Source: Setoptus koraiensis (taxonomy: Eukaryota > Arthropoda). Taken from it: 64,000 bases of DNA. Positions 35,501-47,990 of this stretch are shown here, piece by piece. The position numbers were made by a program, and so were the translations under genes. The stretch is taken from the NCBI GenBank assembly GCA_048013815.1, contig CM106585.1:11842001-11906000 (forward strand). Direction: 5' to 3'. The notes under the pieces are model-generated. The model was not told the DNA's origin. It made no database searches and worked only from the letters and a program-made list of their open reading frames with translations. How positions within the stretch are numbered: position 1 is the first letter of the stretch; the number at the start of each line of letters is the position of its first letter.

Positions 35501-37139
35501 TCGTGGGCTACACATGATTTGACGCGCATATCAAATTGGCCATTGTAATCATTAATAGCAACAACTATTGTCATTGGTTGACCAACGGGTACAATCTTGG
35601 ATACTTCACGTGACCACGGACCCTTGCCCTCTTGTATTTCCATCCAACAATCTATGTCCTGTTGAAGATTCGTACGGTTAGTCGTGGATAGGGGTCACAA
35701 ATATTTGTGGGTGATGGTTTGTAAAGAGGAGTAGGCACATTTGGTTAAAAAAGCGAGAAAGATGCAAAAAGAATATGAAGCAAAAAACAACACTGATAAG
35801 AGTTGTCCTTGATGTTACTTCTCTCTGTTGCTAGATCACACGCCTGAGAGAAGATAATATTATTGAGATTACACTATAAAATAGCCAAAAATAGCCATAA
35901 TTATTGTTTATAGTTCAACAACTCTATAGCTTCTGACACCGTTGCAAGACGGCACTATTATGCAATCTTATACTGCACTCAAGGGCTATGCTACATAAAA
36001 ACTAAAAAAGAGGCAGCAGACAAAAAATGAAAGTTTATATGGGTCTACGCCATAATGACATCATAATTATCATGATTGACCATTGCAATGACGTTGCCTG
36101 TTGCCCATTAAGATTGCACTGTGTACTCCCTATCACCAAGTCCATGGACCGTTTTCGTATCATCCATCAAGTTAGACAGCTGAGCCTAAAAGCAGGATTG
36201 CTTCGACACCGAAAACAACGGCAGAAACAACAACAACAACTTTCGACCTGTCACTCTCGTTTCGCAATATTATTATTCACAAACACCAAAAACAGCAACT
36301 ATGCTACGTAATAAGCGTGTAATTCTGTGTTGTTGTTGTTGTTGTTGTAAGCCATGTCCATTTATAATCCAGATCTCAGAGCTGATAGCTGAGGTGGTTT
36401 GAGCTGAGTGTCTCAACTCAAACAATTGACCGTTTGCATCATCAATGTCTAGCTATCTAAGATAACAATGGGCAACATTAACTACCATCACGATGCTAAT
36501 AGAGTACTGGCGAACTAAAAATAAACAAGCGATACACTGCTGCTCTTTCTACTTACATCTCCTTGAAAATTCATTTCAACTACATCCAAATCAGCCACAG
36601 GTATTGCGGGCCTGAATGTCGCCGGCTTCTCGTAGGCCTCAAACCATTCACATCTTAACCTCTTGGCTTCGTCATAGGCTTCGATAATATCGGAACCATA
36701 CTGGATAACAATTGTGTTCTCATAAAATTTACCCTGCAAATCGGGCTTGGTTCCACATTGATCGTAATATACATTGAAGGTAGTGTGAGTGACCCCACTG
36801 TTTTGCTTCACATATATACAATTATCTTGTCCATAGGTGCCCTTGGAGAAAACATAACCTGTATAAGGACATAAGCGTGAATTAATACAATAATAACGAG
36901 CGCCAAGGAGGAGTGTCCACACGTCAAAATAATAGCGGTCGCGTTGGGACAATTCATCTGAGAAAAGACTTACCATAGAAGGGAGCACTGAACTCGGCTC
37001 TGACGGTCATGTGGTTCTTACCACATATTACATCTAACGCGGTTATTTTACCACTTGTGGGCCCCGAGAATTCTTTAGCCAAAGAGGTCTGGTCTTGGGC
37101 CCAAGAATTGGATATCTCATTGTTTTGTTGAGCACGCAC
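29564..37139 (-). CDS. ZP-domain transmembrane apical-matrix protein (5' end not found)
   Basis: Four exons join in phase on the minus strand: 37139-36974, 36858-36557, 35658-35292 and 32733-29564. They give 1334 residues without the unseen start and signal peptide. Exons 1-3 encode a complete ZP module: its N half begins VICGKNHMTV, with FSAPFYGYVFSKGTYG across the first junction; its C half has the DIDCWMEIQ start and ends CTVEVCRHGC. The last exon then has about 940 residues rich in Gln, Asn and Ser, a furin site (RSRR), a single TM segment (FTVTCMFWLLLFTVGFSVYMI) and a cytoplasmic tail of about 30 residues. Such proteins are cleaved and polymerise in the apical extracellular matrix or cuticle of epithelia. 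The Q/N-rich spacer is far longer than usual. It belongs to the arthropod cuticular ZP group; I do not assign a subfamily. Confidence 0.88.
32734..35291 (-). other. Large intron of the ZP gene
   Basis: A 2558-nt intron bounded by a GTAAGT donor (35291) and a TTATTCTAG acceptor (32734), phase 1. It holds ATT and ATA simple repeats near 33050, a 9-bp tandem ATACCGGC repeat (34247-34270) and short open frames with no recognised product. Confidence 0.75.
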
Positions 37140-38723
37140 CTGAAGTTCAATTGGTGAAATTAATTGTAAGATAAGTGAAGATTATTTGCGCTAATTAGAT
37201 GTTTATTCGAGTTTCAATAGCAAATCAAACGTGTTTCCGTCCAACAATTAACGACAATCACCTTGACTAAAGATAGGATAGAGATCACAGCTAATAATAT
37301 TGATATACAGATCGTTGGCGTTGAATAACTTAAATACATTGTACAATTATTATTATCTTATTATCTGCTAGACAATAATAGGATGTTGGCTGCTTTGAGA
37401 AAGAGTTTGCTGGTCGCTGCTGGTTAGTTTGTTTAGAACACACTGGCGTGTTATCGTTGTTCTATTAAATTAATTTGGAACAATTATTTTAGTTAATGGA
37501 TCTTGTTAGTGATGGCTTGATTGATGCTTGCAGTAGTTACTGATTTGCAAATAAATATGGCTGTCTTGACACACAATGCTCTTGTTTGCTTTCATCTTGA
37601 GAGCATCTTGTTTGTATAAACAATATCTGTAGGTGACACTCTTTGAATTTATTCTATTAGTCGCGCAGTGAATTTGGCAGCAACATTATGCCATCATCAT
37701 AGTTTAAGCGACAAATTAGAAGTGTTAATTGTTGGATTTTGTTGCTATGACAACAAAGATTGTTGCTCTATCATGGCCAATGGCATCAGTGGTATTGCGA
37801 CAGTTTAGCTTGCAGTGTGTGATTAAATAATTACTGGTTAGCTGCTAACAATGTTAACAATGGTAACAATATAATGATATACTATTTGCTTTTTGTAGGT
37901 CAAAAACACACACACACACACACACTACTTGTCGTCTATATGTTGTTGTTTTCGCAATGAAGGTTCATCTTCTATGAGAGATGCAATAAAAGAGCCAATT
38001 GAATAACTTTCAATATCGAGGTGAATATCTCTGACAAGGGTTGTCTAATCAACTCAACAGCAGTAGTTGACATTAGCTTGTTTTAGCTGTTGCTGGCTGT
38101 CAAGCATGATCGATTTAAAATAAAAAGAGGCTGGCACAAGGCAACAACAATAATAGTATGAGATGATATGATATCTTATCTTGGCTAGCTCGGTTTGGCT
38201 TGCTTAATGATGATGATGATGCAATTGGCAGCATCGATTTGAATATTACTCTTCAGTTAACATATAAATACATACATGGAGAGATGTGATGCGTTCTCGT
38301 AGTTAGCACTTTTCGTTTGCGGGCGCAGATCTTCTCGCCCAGATCAAGCTCTCCGTTACAGGTTGTTGTTGTTGTTGTTGTTGCTGCTGCTGTACTTTTT
38401 CACTTCACTTCGGCTCAGTTTCAATTCTGGACATTACAGTTTGAGTTTGTTTTTCTAACTGTTAACATTGGTTCCACGGCACTCTAGGCAATGGGCTGTA
38501 ACAACAACAACAACCTGTTCGGCCTTACAGTCGACTAGTTTCCACACTAGTAGACGCCTCTATTAAGCACATTCTAAAGTCGTTGCAAGGCTCACACCGT
38601 GGAACAGCGACAACCGAGGAATTCCATCCGATCTATGCATCGAGCATCAACAGCATCAGCAATAACAGCAGAATAAGCTCGAGAAGAATAAAAAGAAGAA
38701 GAGAGAAGGAATATTTACTTACC
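37140..38723 (-). other. Probable first intron of the ZP gene
   Basis: No coding exon seen. It contains (AC)10 at 37906-37925 and GTT/CAA runs near 38360 and 38500. A signal-peptide exon shorter than 60 codons may be hidden here; I could not identify one. Confidence 0.4.
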
Positions 38724-38854
38724 TTGAGAATAAGGCTCGCCTGTCTAGCAGCTATGACCAACTTTGCGTTTGGGGCTGCTTCGCTGCCGTTTCTCTCTCT
38801 CTCTCTCTCCGTTTTTGTCTCTCGCTCGCTCTTTGTCCACACATTCAGCGCCAT
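38724..38854 (-). other. Candidate first exon for the ZP gene
   Basis: On the minus strand an open frame from an ATG at 38854 runs to a strong donor CTCAAG|GTAAGT (exon end 38723 or 38724) in phase 0, which would join exactly to the GTG CGT start of the first certain ZP exon. The encoded peptide is charged and not a signal peptide, so it may be 5' untranslated sequence or belong elsewhere. Confidence 0.25.
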
Positions 38855-40323
38855 TGCTCAATTTCATTCAGCATCCACAAACATCCACAAACATCCACCA
38901 GCATCCACAAAAATCACCGTGGATAACGGCGGCCATTCTCGACGGCAACGGCACTGGCCACTGCCATGAAGAAGCCGCTAATTGTTGATTCTGGCCACTT
39001 CTCGTCCTGTCTTCAGCTAACACATGTATGATGTTATGTAATAGCAGACGATACAGCGGCGAGCGTGATGCCATACCGCAAAACGGATGCGTTGCTCCTA
39101 TGAGCGATTCATAGGAGGCCTGACGGAGGAAAGCACATAAGAATGTGAGATAAACTCGACGAAGATTGCTGCGGTTGCAACTGTTCGAGTTGTTGTTTTT
39201 CTACTGTTATTCCTCTGTTGGGAGCAAGGAATTTCGCATGCAACTCATCTCTTTGCAACTGCCCATTAGCTAAGCTGCAATGAAATGGCCAAAAGAAGAG
39301 AGCAGATCCGCCGTAGGAGCTGCTACCTGTTGCTGATGCCGTCGCTGTTGTTGCTGCCGTTGCGGTATGATGATGCATTTAACTCACAGTGGTAGTAGTT
39401 GCATAACATGACCTAATGGCAATACAGTCTTGCGACTAACTGTTTTCAGCAAAACACACACACACACACACACACATACGCTCACACAAACTGTGGCACT
39501 ATCATCATGATTTGTAATTTAGTCTCAAACGATAAAATTGCGTTAAGAGTGAGACAGAGGGATGATGTGTCTGGATGATGATGGTCGATTGAGTCAAATG
39601 AGTCTATAGATAAATAAATTTGCATATAGCCTCTGCCCAAAAACAAGACAACCGTCGTTTGCAACAGATAAAAAATGTTTATTGTACGGTAAATAGATAC
39701 ACAGTTAGCAAATTGAAGCTCAGCGAAGTTGATCTTGTTCGAAGAAATTGCAAGTGTAATGGTGCAGCCATTAACAGTAGCAGTCAATTATTGATGATCT
39801 TGAATTATCTAATCTCATATGTGTTCTCTGCCAGATTGCAACAATTAAAAGATGGATGACCCATAGCCTCTCACCTGCCTGACTAACATTACTGCGCTAC
39901 CAACACACACATTTACTATAATCGACATGATGTAATGCATTGCATTCTTTTTCTTCTTATCTCCTTCTATTTAAACTAACGATCTATATTCATGATACCT
40001 ACATTAATATGTATTACATACAGTCTCACGCAAGTGATAGTGCGTCCAAGAGTCATTTTCTCTCTTTGCTTGAACACATTGAGAACGAGAAAAAAAGAAT
40101 GAGATTGAGAAACGGACAAAAAACAACCCCTCCATCATCATGCGTTCAATTATCGATAAAACCAATTAAACTGAACCAACTCCCAATAAATCCACTCCTT
40201 TTCAAACCAATTACCAAACATGTGATAGTTGGAAAAGAAGATGCTTGGATAGATCGGCTGTCTCTATCGGGCCTCATTGTATTGTATCTCATAGTGGACT
40301 CGATCATAGGCGCTTGGCAGCAT

Positions 40324-40417
<94 letters not shown>

Positions 40418-40953
40418 TCTATCTATCAACGACAATACAGTAGTAGTAGTGTTCTAATTGCAAAATACAGTAAAATGGATCGATCAAACTAATCACTGAA
40501 GGTGTGAAACGGTAGAAGCCATTTGTTCAAACGAGACCATAGAATCAAAAGTTAATGCAGGTCTCGGATTATCGATGACCGAGATAGACAGTCTAAATCC
40601 TCATAAATGATGATGCAGTATTAAGTAATTAGGAACTCTCACTTGATTACTAGTTTGCATGACTGCAGGTAGCTATTTAGAGAAGCAGCAACATTGCATA
40701 AAGAGTCACACAAAGGGATGGTCTTAGATTGAATGCCAGTTTGGATCAGTTTATTGGTAATGGAGAGTTAAACTAAACATTGCTCATTAGTCGTTTTTTC
40801 CTCTTTTATGGTTGGCGTAAGGCACAATTCGGGTGGAGGCCAGGATGATTTGATGTGCATCTGTGATTTGTATATGGATTTGATTTTGTTAAGTTGATAC
40901 ACATATTATATTTCCCACAAACGTGCTCAAGCAGCAAGATTATTTCAAAGAAA
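38855..40953. other. Intergenic, simple-sequence rich
   Basis: Between the ZP gene's likely 5' end and the 3' end of alpha-catenin. It contains (AC)11 at 39454-39475 and a long CT run at 40325. Open frames here are short or made of repeats. No gene recognised. Confidence 0.6.
40325..40414. repeat. (CT)45 microsatellite
   Basis: A perfect 90-nt CT run, the longest simple repeat in the window. On the opposite strand it is a GA tract, a form bound by GAGA-type factors and able to form triplex DNA. Confidence 0.97.
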
Positions 40954-43898
40954 TCAACTGTAATCATAAGCCGTATGCTGAAAATCATTCAAAACTTTAA
41001 GTGGTGCTATATTCTTTTTCTTTTCTCTTTGTATTCCATGGTTTCGAGTCCATGTCTCGCCGGGTTTCTCTTTTCTAACCAGAGGCTTCTTTTCTGGCTT
41101 CTTGTATTCCCATTTGACAATGGGCGACTGAGGCACAACTTGGCTACCTTGGCGTTGATTGTACATTGTTGAAGCCACGTAGGACGCCTTAACAGTTGAC
41201 ACGACAGCATTCATCAAGTTCTTGGCGGCCTGAATCAACGATGTGGCACTATCTAGGCCTGAGACAATTAAATTTCCAGATATGTTTTGTACATCTGCTT
41301 TGACTTTTGATGTTATGTTTAACTGGTGGCAATACAAAGCGATCTCCTTTAAGTATCCAAGCAAATCTTTTTTAGTTTCACTCTCAGGACTTTGATCTGC
41401 TATTAACATGGCAATCTTATCCAAACGAGTACCATAATCGGAGATCTTCTTTGCAGCATTGATGATGTCCATAGTCGTTTTTAGGGGCCCGCGACCCCTA
41501 GTGAAATCTGTCATGTCCATCATGATCTTGCACATCTTTTTCGCCATACCAATAATGTCATTTCCATTATCATCCCAGATGGCTACTTCTTGATCAAATC
41601 TGTTCTTTTCTGTTCGGAAATTCTCTACATAGAGCGCTATCTTCTCTTTGTCCTCATCCGATATGAACCGATAGGCATCTCGAGTATTGCTAATTCCTGC
41701 CACATCGGGAAACTCGTCAACATCTGTGTGCACGCTAGACTTACTTCGGGTCTCATACGTTTCCTCGTAATCCAACTCTGTTTCACTATCTAACTCGTTT
41801 TCAAAGATTCCATTTTGAAGAACAGCGGCTCTTACTTGTCTTACTCCGTCGTATAAATTATTACTGGCTGAAATGAATTTATTTTCATCAACTTGTTCTT
41901 GATTTCCGGTGGTGATGAGGTTGTTCAATGAAGTTTGGACATTCGATTTGAAGGCCTCCTCGTATTTCTGCAATGAAACTATAGCATCGAAAACTGTTTC
42001 AGTGTAAGAGCAACTTTCGTATTTGTTCATCTCATTCTGAACAACTTGACATATTCGCTTAGATCTACCACTAATCTTGAGGCCGGTTTCTTCAAACGAT
42101 TCGAGGTTTTTCTCTTGCAAGGCCAACACACAGACCTTCACGTCATCTATTATATGTGTCTCTGATACTGCTAGGAAGTCATTGATGGATATTATGCCGT
42201 CAACTGATGTCACAAGAGCACGAATTTGTTGTTGCCAGGATTCTTCAAACGCGACCATATTGTCTCGAGCAACCTGGCTTGTTGGACGGGCCGCCAATAT
42301 ACGTGCGGCATTTATAACTTGTGGGGTCATTCTCTTCAATTGTTTTATGACCTGACGTACAACTTCAACGCCAGCCTCATTGTTTGACATGCAACAGTTA
42401 AGGTTGGCGGCTTCAATTAATTTGGTCGTACTAGCTTTGAACAATTTTCCATTTTGTTCAACAAGTTCCTCATTTCCGGCCAAGGCTGCATCTAGAAGCA
42501 ATTTCAAAGGTGGAGTAGTTTCATCAAGGAACGAATCAGAAACATGATCTATGGCCGCCCTGCGAAGATGCCTACGTAGATCTCTTGTCTTCTTGAGCAT
42601 GTGTTCCAGTGCTTTGGTTAAATTCTCTGTTGGTTCTCTCTTTCCTAGATTGGCCATGTATTCTGACAACAAAGCTTGTAAGGCCTCTCTGAGGGCATTG
42701 CATTCTTTTACTATGCTATCCTGGCGATATAGACGAGTGCAAGGTGAATCAGCCATGGATGCGGCGCCGCTGATAATCTTCTCGAGTGATTCCTCAAGTT
42801 CCGGTCGCATGACGGATTCAATGTAAGTAGTGTGTGGTTTGATGGCAACGCGTTCATCGAATTCATCCAAAGCCAGCGCTAATTTATAGTGGCCATCAGT
42901 TAAACAAGTAGATTCGGAGTTAACTGGTATCGTTTTGGAAGGAACGCTCTCTAGTTCGACAGGCTTCCCTTGGGCGACATCACTGACCGTTGTGACAGCT
43001 TCACAAACTTGCTTGTAGACAAAATCTCTATTTTCTTTTGCTGCCGATAGTTCTGGATGGCGTACGTAAACTTTCGACGCTGTCAACAGTAATGTACTGT
43101 TCTTTTTAAGCACCGCTCTGGCAGCGGCTAAATTGCTTCTCATGCGCCAGTCTTTGAGATCCTGTTGCCTCATGTGAACTTTACACATAAGATCCTGAGT
43201 ATTCCTTCTAAATGTGTCATAAGAATCGATAAGTTCTTGTTGGCTTGAGGCATTTCGCACCATGAGTAGATCGTCCTCGACGATTCGCAACGATTTCAAT
43301 AGATTGTGAACGTCTACCATGTCAGCAACAATTAATAGTCTGGTTACAGCTGATAGTAAGGCACGGGCGGCCTTGACCATTGTGGCTCGTTTGGAGCTGG
43401 TACATGGATCATCGGCAAACTCTCTAGAGGCCACGCTCATAGATTGACCACTTTGGCGAACTTCATCTATGGCTGCAGCCAGTTCATCTTGCATATCTGG
43501 ATTTTCCAATGCAATTTTTTCGCCCTCCATAATAAAGTAATCCCTGGCTTTCTCGATGGCTGCAACAAGTACCTCGGCACTTTGCGATTGTCCCTTCTTT
43601 TTATTGGAAGTTGGTTCGTTCGTGTTGACTAGAGTTGTGACCTGTTGACGTGACGATGAAAAGAATACAGCAATAGTGGCAGATGTTGTTAAGTTGATTA
43701 GTTGTTGAGTTGTTGGTCTCATGTAGGGAATGTTTCTCTGAGAGCGTCACTCGATGCATGTGACCAACTTACCTGCATGACAATGGGCTCCAGGGTCCTC
43801 TCTACGGTCATTGATTTGATTTCTAGATTTTTGGGGTCCCATCTGATGACGGGGACTCCATTGCTGGTTCCGTTCGAATGTACAATATTTGTGCCCAT
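40954..43898 (-). CDS. alpha-Cat: Alpha-catenin
   Basis: Two coding exons: 43898-43773 (42 codons) and 43641-40954, joined in phase 0 across a 131-nt intron, giving 937 residues against about 905-920 in other animals. The junction reads LEPIVMQ|VTTLVNT, matching the family. It links the cadherin-beta-catenin complex at adherens junctions to actin. The N-terminal third is the beta-catenin-binding and dimerisation domain, the middle is the force-sensitive M region that exposes a vinculin site, and the C-terminal third is the vinculin-like actin-binding domain. The conserved C-terminal tail KKPLVRKEKP is present. The start ATG (43898) gives MGTNIVHSNG; upstream, TTAATCAG at 43908-43915 looks like the acceptor of a 5'-UTR intron. 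Almost the whole protein lies in one exon, which is simpler than in most animals. Confidence 0.97.
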
Positions 43899-43907
43899 GT
43901 TTATCAC

Positions 43908-45004
43908 CTGATTAATTAATTAAAATTGATTTTTGTATTATATATATTATATTATATTTGATTGATCGGATTGTTTGCAGTGATTGGATATGATTGAAAT
44001 TGATTTGGATTTGTTGAGAAAAAAGATGATCACTCTATGATTCTCTGGTGATGTATTAGCTCCAATTGAGCTGGTCGGAATGGTTGGCCTGGAATCGGAA
44101 TCGAGCTTTGTATTTTGTTGTCGTTGTTGTCGATGTAGTCATTCGAATTTCAAAAACTGCAATAATCGACGCATTTCATCCCAGAAGTTGCAGTATCCAT
44201 AATGATGATGCTAATAATAATATACAGTCATACAATATGTATTAAGATAAATAAGTCATGACGATACGGCAATCATTTGTTGCATGCCCATACGATATTT
44301 TGTTGTTTACGTCGGTTGTGTCGTTGTTGATAGCGTATGAGTCACTCATCAAGTCACACGATATGACATTAATGATGGCGCCGAGAATGGTATAACAATT
44401 AGCCAATTAAGGTGGCGATGATATGATACACCAACAAATTGATCGAGTTGCTACACCGTAAATTTTGGAATATACGATAACAATATAACGATGATATCTA
44501 AATACAATTGGACTCTTATATGGATACAACTCAGTGGGTTTTTTGCCATTGCATTCCGTAACTGGAGAACTGATGCTGCCGCCGCTGATGGACGGGCTGA
44601 AGCGGACGAGCATTTTCTTGCATACGCACACAATTGTTCGTTGGCAACGAACGCTAACCTGTTGTGGATGAAATAGATGGACACAAACAATGGTCAACCT
44701 TGTTTTCTTTTTGCTCTTCATCCACATCCACACGCAAACAACACAGCTAATGGGACACAATCTTGGGACGTTTTACAAGTCTATGTTGTCAGTCTATCTT
44801 TTTTTTTTTTGATTTTGTTTGCAACCAGCAAATTTATTTTTCTATCTTCGGTAGTCCACATTACATTCAATATTGCACACCCATCTACACACACGCATCA
44901 TGTGGAAAACAAGCAAACAAATCTTGGTCAATTCATCGATCGTTCATTTAGTTCATACACACAAAATAAAATAAAAAGACAATTCGTTACACTAACTAAA
45001 TCGG
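43908..45004. other. Gap between alpha-catenin and APC10
   Basis: AT-rich, with a TATATA run near 43940. It probably holds the alpha-catenin 5'-UTR intron and promoter and the APC10 3' end. No gene seen. Confidence 0.55.
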
Positions 45005-45610
45005 CTATCTAAGCGTAGTATGCTGGGACAGGGCCACGGTGGTGAAATCGTGCAACATATCATCGACCACGGATACCGGGGCGTTGTTGACAGGCGAATA
45101 TATTTTCACTTGACGCAAATGAGTATCTCGGCCTTGAGAATGATTGGCCAACACTGCTATCTGTATATGGAAGGCTCTTATGGGGGCATCGTTGGCGTCT
45201 TTTAATGAGATCACTATCCAACCCAGAGGTTGCTCTGTTACCACCAGCTCCACTTCTTGTAAATCCTGGAAATGGTTGCCAGTTCTAATTGAGATCTTGT
45301 GCGGGGTGTAGCTCTCATCGAGCTTATAATCTACATACATACAAACAACCTTTATTGTTGTCTTCCTTCGAAATTGTATGTTTACCAAATGCGGCTGAGG
45401 TCCATCCGATTGCCAATATGTTTCCAAATTGTTGTCTCTGAGATGATCGACGCCATAGCCAGACTTGCAAGAACTCAGCGACCAAACAGCATGAGCACCC
45501 ACCTCTCTGATAAGTCCGATTTTTTCCTCTCGCAATGAACTCAATTGTGGTGTTATCTTGTAATTATTTGTAGTCACGGCCGTTGGTTCCGCCGGCGACG
45601 AAGCTGACAT
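45005..45610 (-). CDS. APC10: Anaphase-promoting complex subunit 10 (APC10/DOC1)
   Basis: A single-exon gene for 201 residues (human about 185). Residues about 35-185 form the DOC domain, a jelly-roll fold that helps the anaphase-promoting complex hold substrates by their D-box together with the coactivator. Strongly conserved stretches can be read: VGAHAVWSLSSCKSGYGVD, LRDNNLETYWQSDG, QPHLVNIQFRRKT, DESYTPHKIS and QGRDTHLRQVKIY. The C-terminal tail ends HTTLR; other APC10 proteins end in an Ile-Arg-type tail that docks on APC3, so the Leu-Arg end fits. The ATG at 45610 is preceded by an ordinary leader. It lies head to head with pasha, 406 nt apart. Confidence 0.97.
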   Translation of the reverse strand: MSASSPAEPTAVTTNNYKITPQLSSLREEKIGLIREVGAHAVWSLSSCKSGYGVDHLRDNNLETYWQSDGPQPHLVNIQFRRKTTIKVVCMYVDYKLDESYTPHKISIRTGNHFQDLQEVELVVTEQPLGWIVISLKDANDAPIRAFHIQIAVLANHSQGRDTHLRQVKIYSPVNNAPVSVVDDMLHDFTTVALSQHTTLR

Positions 45611-46016
45611 TTTCCTAGGTTGTATTTGTAGACAGAGGTTTTTTTATACGTCTATCTGGTTTTCATATAAATATTTATACAAAGAGAAAGAATTTAGTAG
45701 TGCTATAAATAAAATCTGTTGTTGGTTTTAGCGGACGCGACCGACTTTATTTTATATTCTGAAATGCACCGCACAAAGTGCACGCGTATTTGGCACAAAA
45801 TCCACCGCGCCCTCTAACGAGCTGAACATGTGAAAATATTTTTCAACTGAAAATCGGTCCGTCAAAACAAGAACACACGTGGCCCACTCGATCATATGTA
45901 CATTTTGTGTGATTTTTTCCTTTCTTTTCAGTCACCATTTTGAGACGATTTAATGGTTTTGGTTCTCTGTTGTTATTTGTAAATATTAACAAAACAACCT
46001 CATCACCAATCGATTC
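45611..46016. promoter_or_regulatory. Probable bidirectional promoter of APC10 and pasha
   Basis: Only 406 nt separate the divergent start codons, and these must hold both 5' untranslated regions and both promoters. No clear TATA box is seen in a suitable place on either side, as expected for housekeeping genes. Confidence 0.6.
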
Positions 46017-47867
46017 ATGGCTCTCCCGGAGGCATCGCCTGTCTCGTCCCTGGGCTCCGAGGAGGAGTGGTCTGAGGACGACGAGGACCTCTTCGATTTC
46101 GAGGGATTGGATGAGACGCCCAAAGATGACGATTCTAGCAGAGATGATGAAGTGTCAGACGACGAAGTTGACCAGATGCTAGATGCTCAACTAATAAAAA
46201 AGGTAAAATTGTCTTCGAAGGATTCCAATGGCGAATGTCAAGTTGCTCGAGTGCCTCATCAGACTCACACAGAAAAGCAAAAACAAGTGCTCAAAAGTAA
46301 GTATAGTCGTTCAAAAACTATTATCCCAATGTAAGCTCATCTGAATACTTGAAAGACTAATATTTGTACATTTTCAGAGAGAGGTCAGGACTATTTTGAA
46401 ATATTACCAGAAGGCTGGATCGAAGTCACCCATTGCAGCAGCATGCCTGTGTATCTTCACAAACAGTCAAGAGTGTGTACTCTTGCTAAGCCTTATCACA
46501 TTGGTCAAGGTAGTGTCAGAAAACATGAAATTCCCATATCTGCCATACCTTGTTTACAATACAGAAGGGAGAAAGAAAAGGAGCTTGAACGGGAAAGAAT
46601 TCAAGCCGAATCTAAAAACAATGTGGCCACTAATATTCAAGTATGCAAGGAAGAGCCCGCAGATGAACCAGTAAACGGTGATAATCATGAACAAGAAACT
46701 GTTGAAAGTAAAGCCATACCATTAGAGACTCATACTATGCAACCTTCCACAAGTCATTCTCTGAATAATGATAATGGTACCTCACCTAGTTTACCAACGA
46801 CGGGAACTTGCGCTGAAGATCTCCAAGATGTTGCAAGAAAGGCAGCTTTAGACCAGGTCCAGGCCAAAGTAGAGACCGTCCAGGATCATAAAAGGGAAAA
46901 ATCTCTGTCGGCGAATGATGTTAAAGACTATTGTGCAAAACTATTTGATTTTGTGGAGATAAAGGTTAGAAAATTCAAGACTTGGGCGGATCGAAGGAGA
47001 CACAACGTAGAATTGAAAAAAGAACGCCAAAGACCTTCTTTACCTGGCTCGACCAAATTGATCACTTGTTCCTTGTCAAACGACAATAACCATAGTGGCA
47101 ATCCAACAGGCAATAGAAAAGAGTTCGTCATGAATCCTGCTGGTAAATCGTACGTTTGTATCTTACATGAATTTATACAACATCGAAACAGAGTTCAGCC
47201 AAAATACGAATACAAAGAACTAGAGAATGCCTCAACTCCGTATAGCGCAACGGTATTTATTAATGATATGGCCTACGGAGTTGGATATGGCAGTAGCAAG
47301 AAACAGGCCAAGTCTGAGGCTGCGAGAAAATCTATAGAGATATTGATACCACAAATGAAGGAAGTGACTGACACGCCAACAAATAAATCAGGCCAAGTAG
47401 AATCCACTCATGATCTTAATTTTTTCGAAAATATTAAAATCGAAGATGACAGAGTCAGTGAACTGTGCGCTAGGGCTAGCCAGCAAACACCATATCAAAT
47501 ATTGGTCGAGTGCCTCAAGAGAAACGCTGGAATTTGCACTACAAATATAGAGCAAAATGTAAGATTGCTTAAGCATCATAAGAATGTGTATACCATGAAA
47601 ATTGGTCAACACGAGGTTAAGATACCATGTAAAAATAAGACCGAGGGCAAACAACGAGCTGCTCAAGCTATATTGCAAAAACTGCATCCCGAGGTAACCT
47701 CCTGGGGCGGCCTCCTTAAAATGTATGGTCGCGGTTCGTGTAAGACACCTAGAGAAAAGAAAGAAGAAGAGCAAAAGATAACAGAATTACAGAGCACCGC
47801 TAGCCCAAATAGGCCCAATTATGCAATCTTAAATAAATTGAAGGAGGAAATGTTAAAACTACAGTGA
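46017..47867 (+). CDS. pasha: Microprocessor subunit DGCR8/Pasha
   Basis: Exon 1 is 46017-46296 and exon 2 is 46378-47867, joined in phase 1 across an 81-nt intron, for 589 residues. Pasha partners Drosha in the nuclear Microprocessor that crops primary microRNA transcripts. The N-terminus is short and acidic. A WW-like motif (LPEGWIEVTH ... PVYLHKQS) sits at about 103-133, within the heme-binding, dimerising region; IPCLQY at 150-155 holds the Pro-Cys pair that ligates heme in human DGCR8. The two double-stranded-RNA-binding domains are at about 348-420 and 463-530. The C-terminal tail (NYAILNKLKEEML) is the part that binds Drosha. Human DGCR8 is 773 residues; the difference is mostly the short N-terminus here. 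It is divergent from APC10. A possible AATAAA lies at 47985. Confidence 0.96.
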
Positions 47868-47984
47868 TTAGGAACAAATATAAACAATCTGATCACCCTA
47901 TACGCTAAATATAATATAATGAATAAGTGCGTGATTTAATTAACTTCAAACATCTATCACCCAGACAGATGAATTGACCTATCA

Positions 47985-47990
47985 AATAAA
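47985..47990 (+). promoter_or_regulatory. Polyadenylation signal AATAAA (pasha)
   Basis: The canonical hexamer 118 nt after the pasha stop codon. Confidence 0.6.

Noticed and set aside
39940-40443. 167-codon plus-strand frame ending in Leu-Ser repeats
   Set aside because: A third of it is the CT microsatellite; the rest has no motif.
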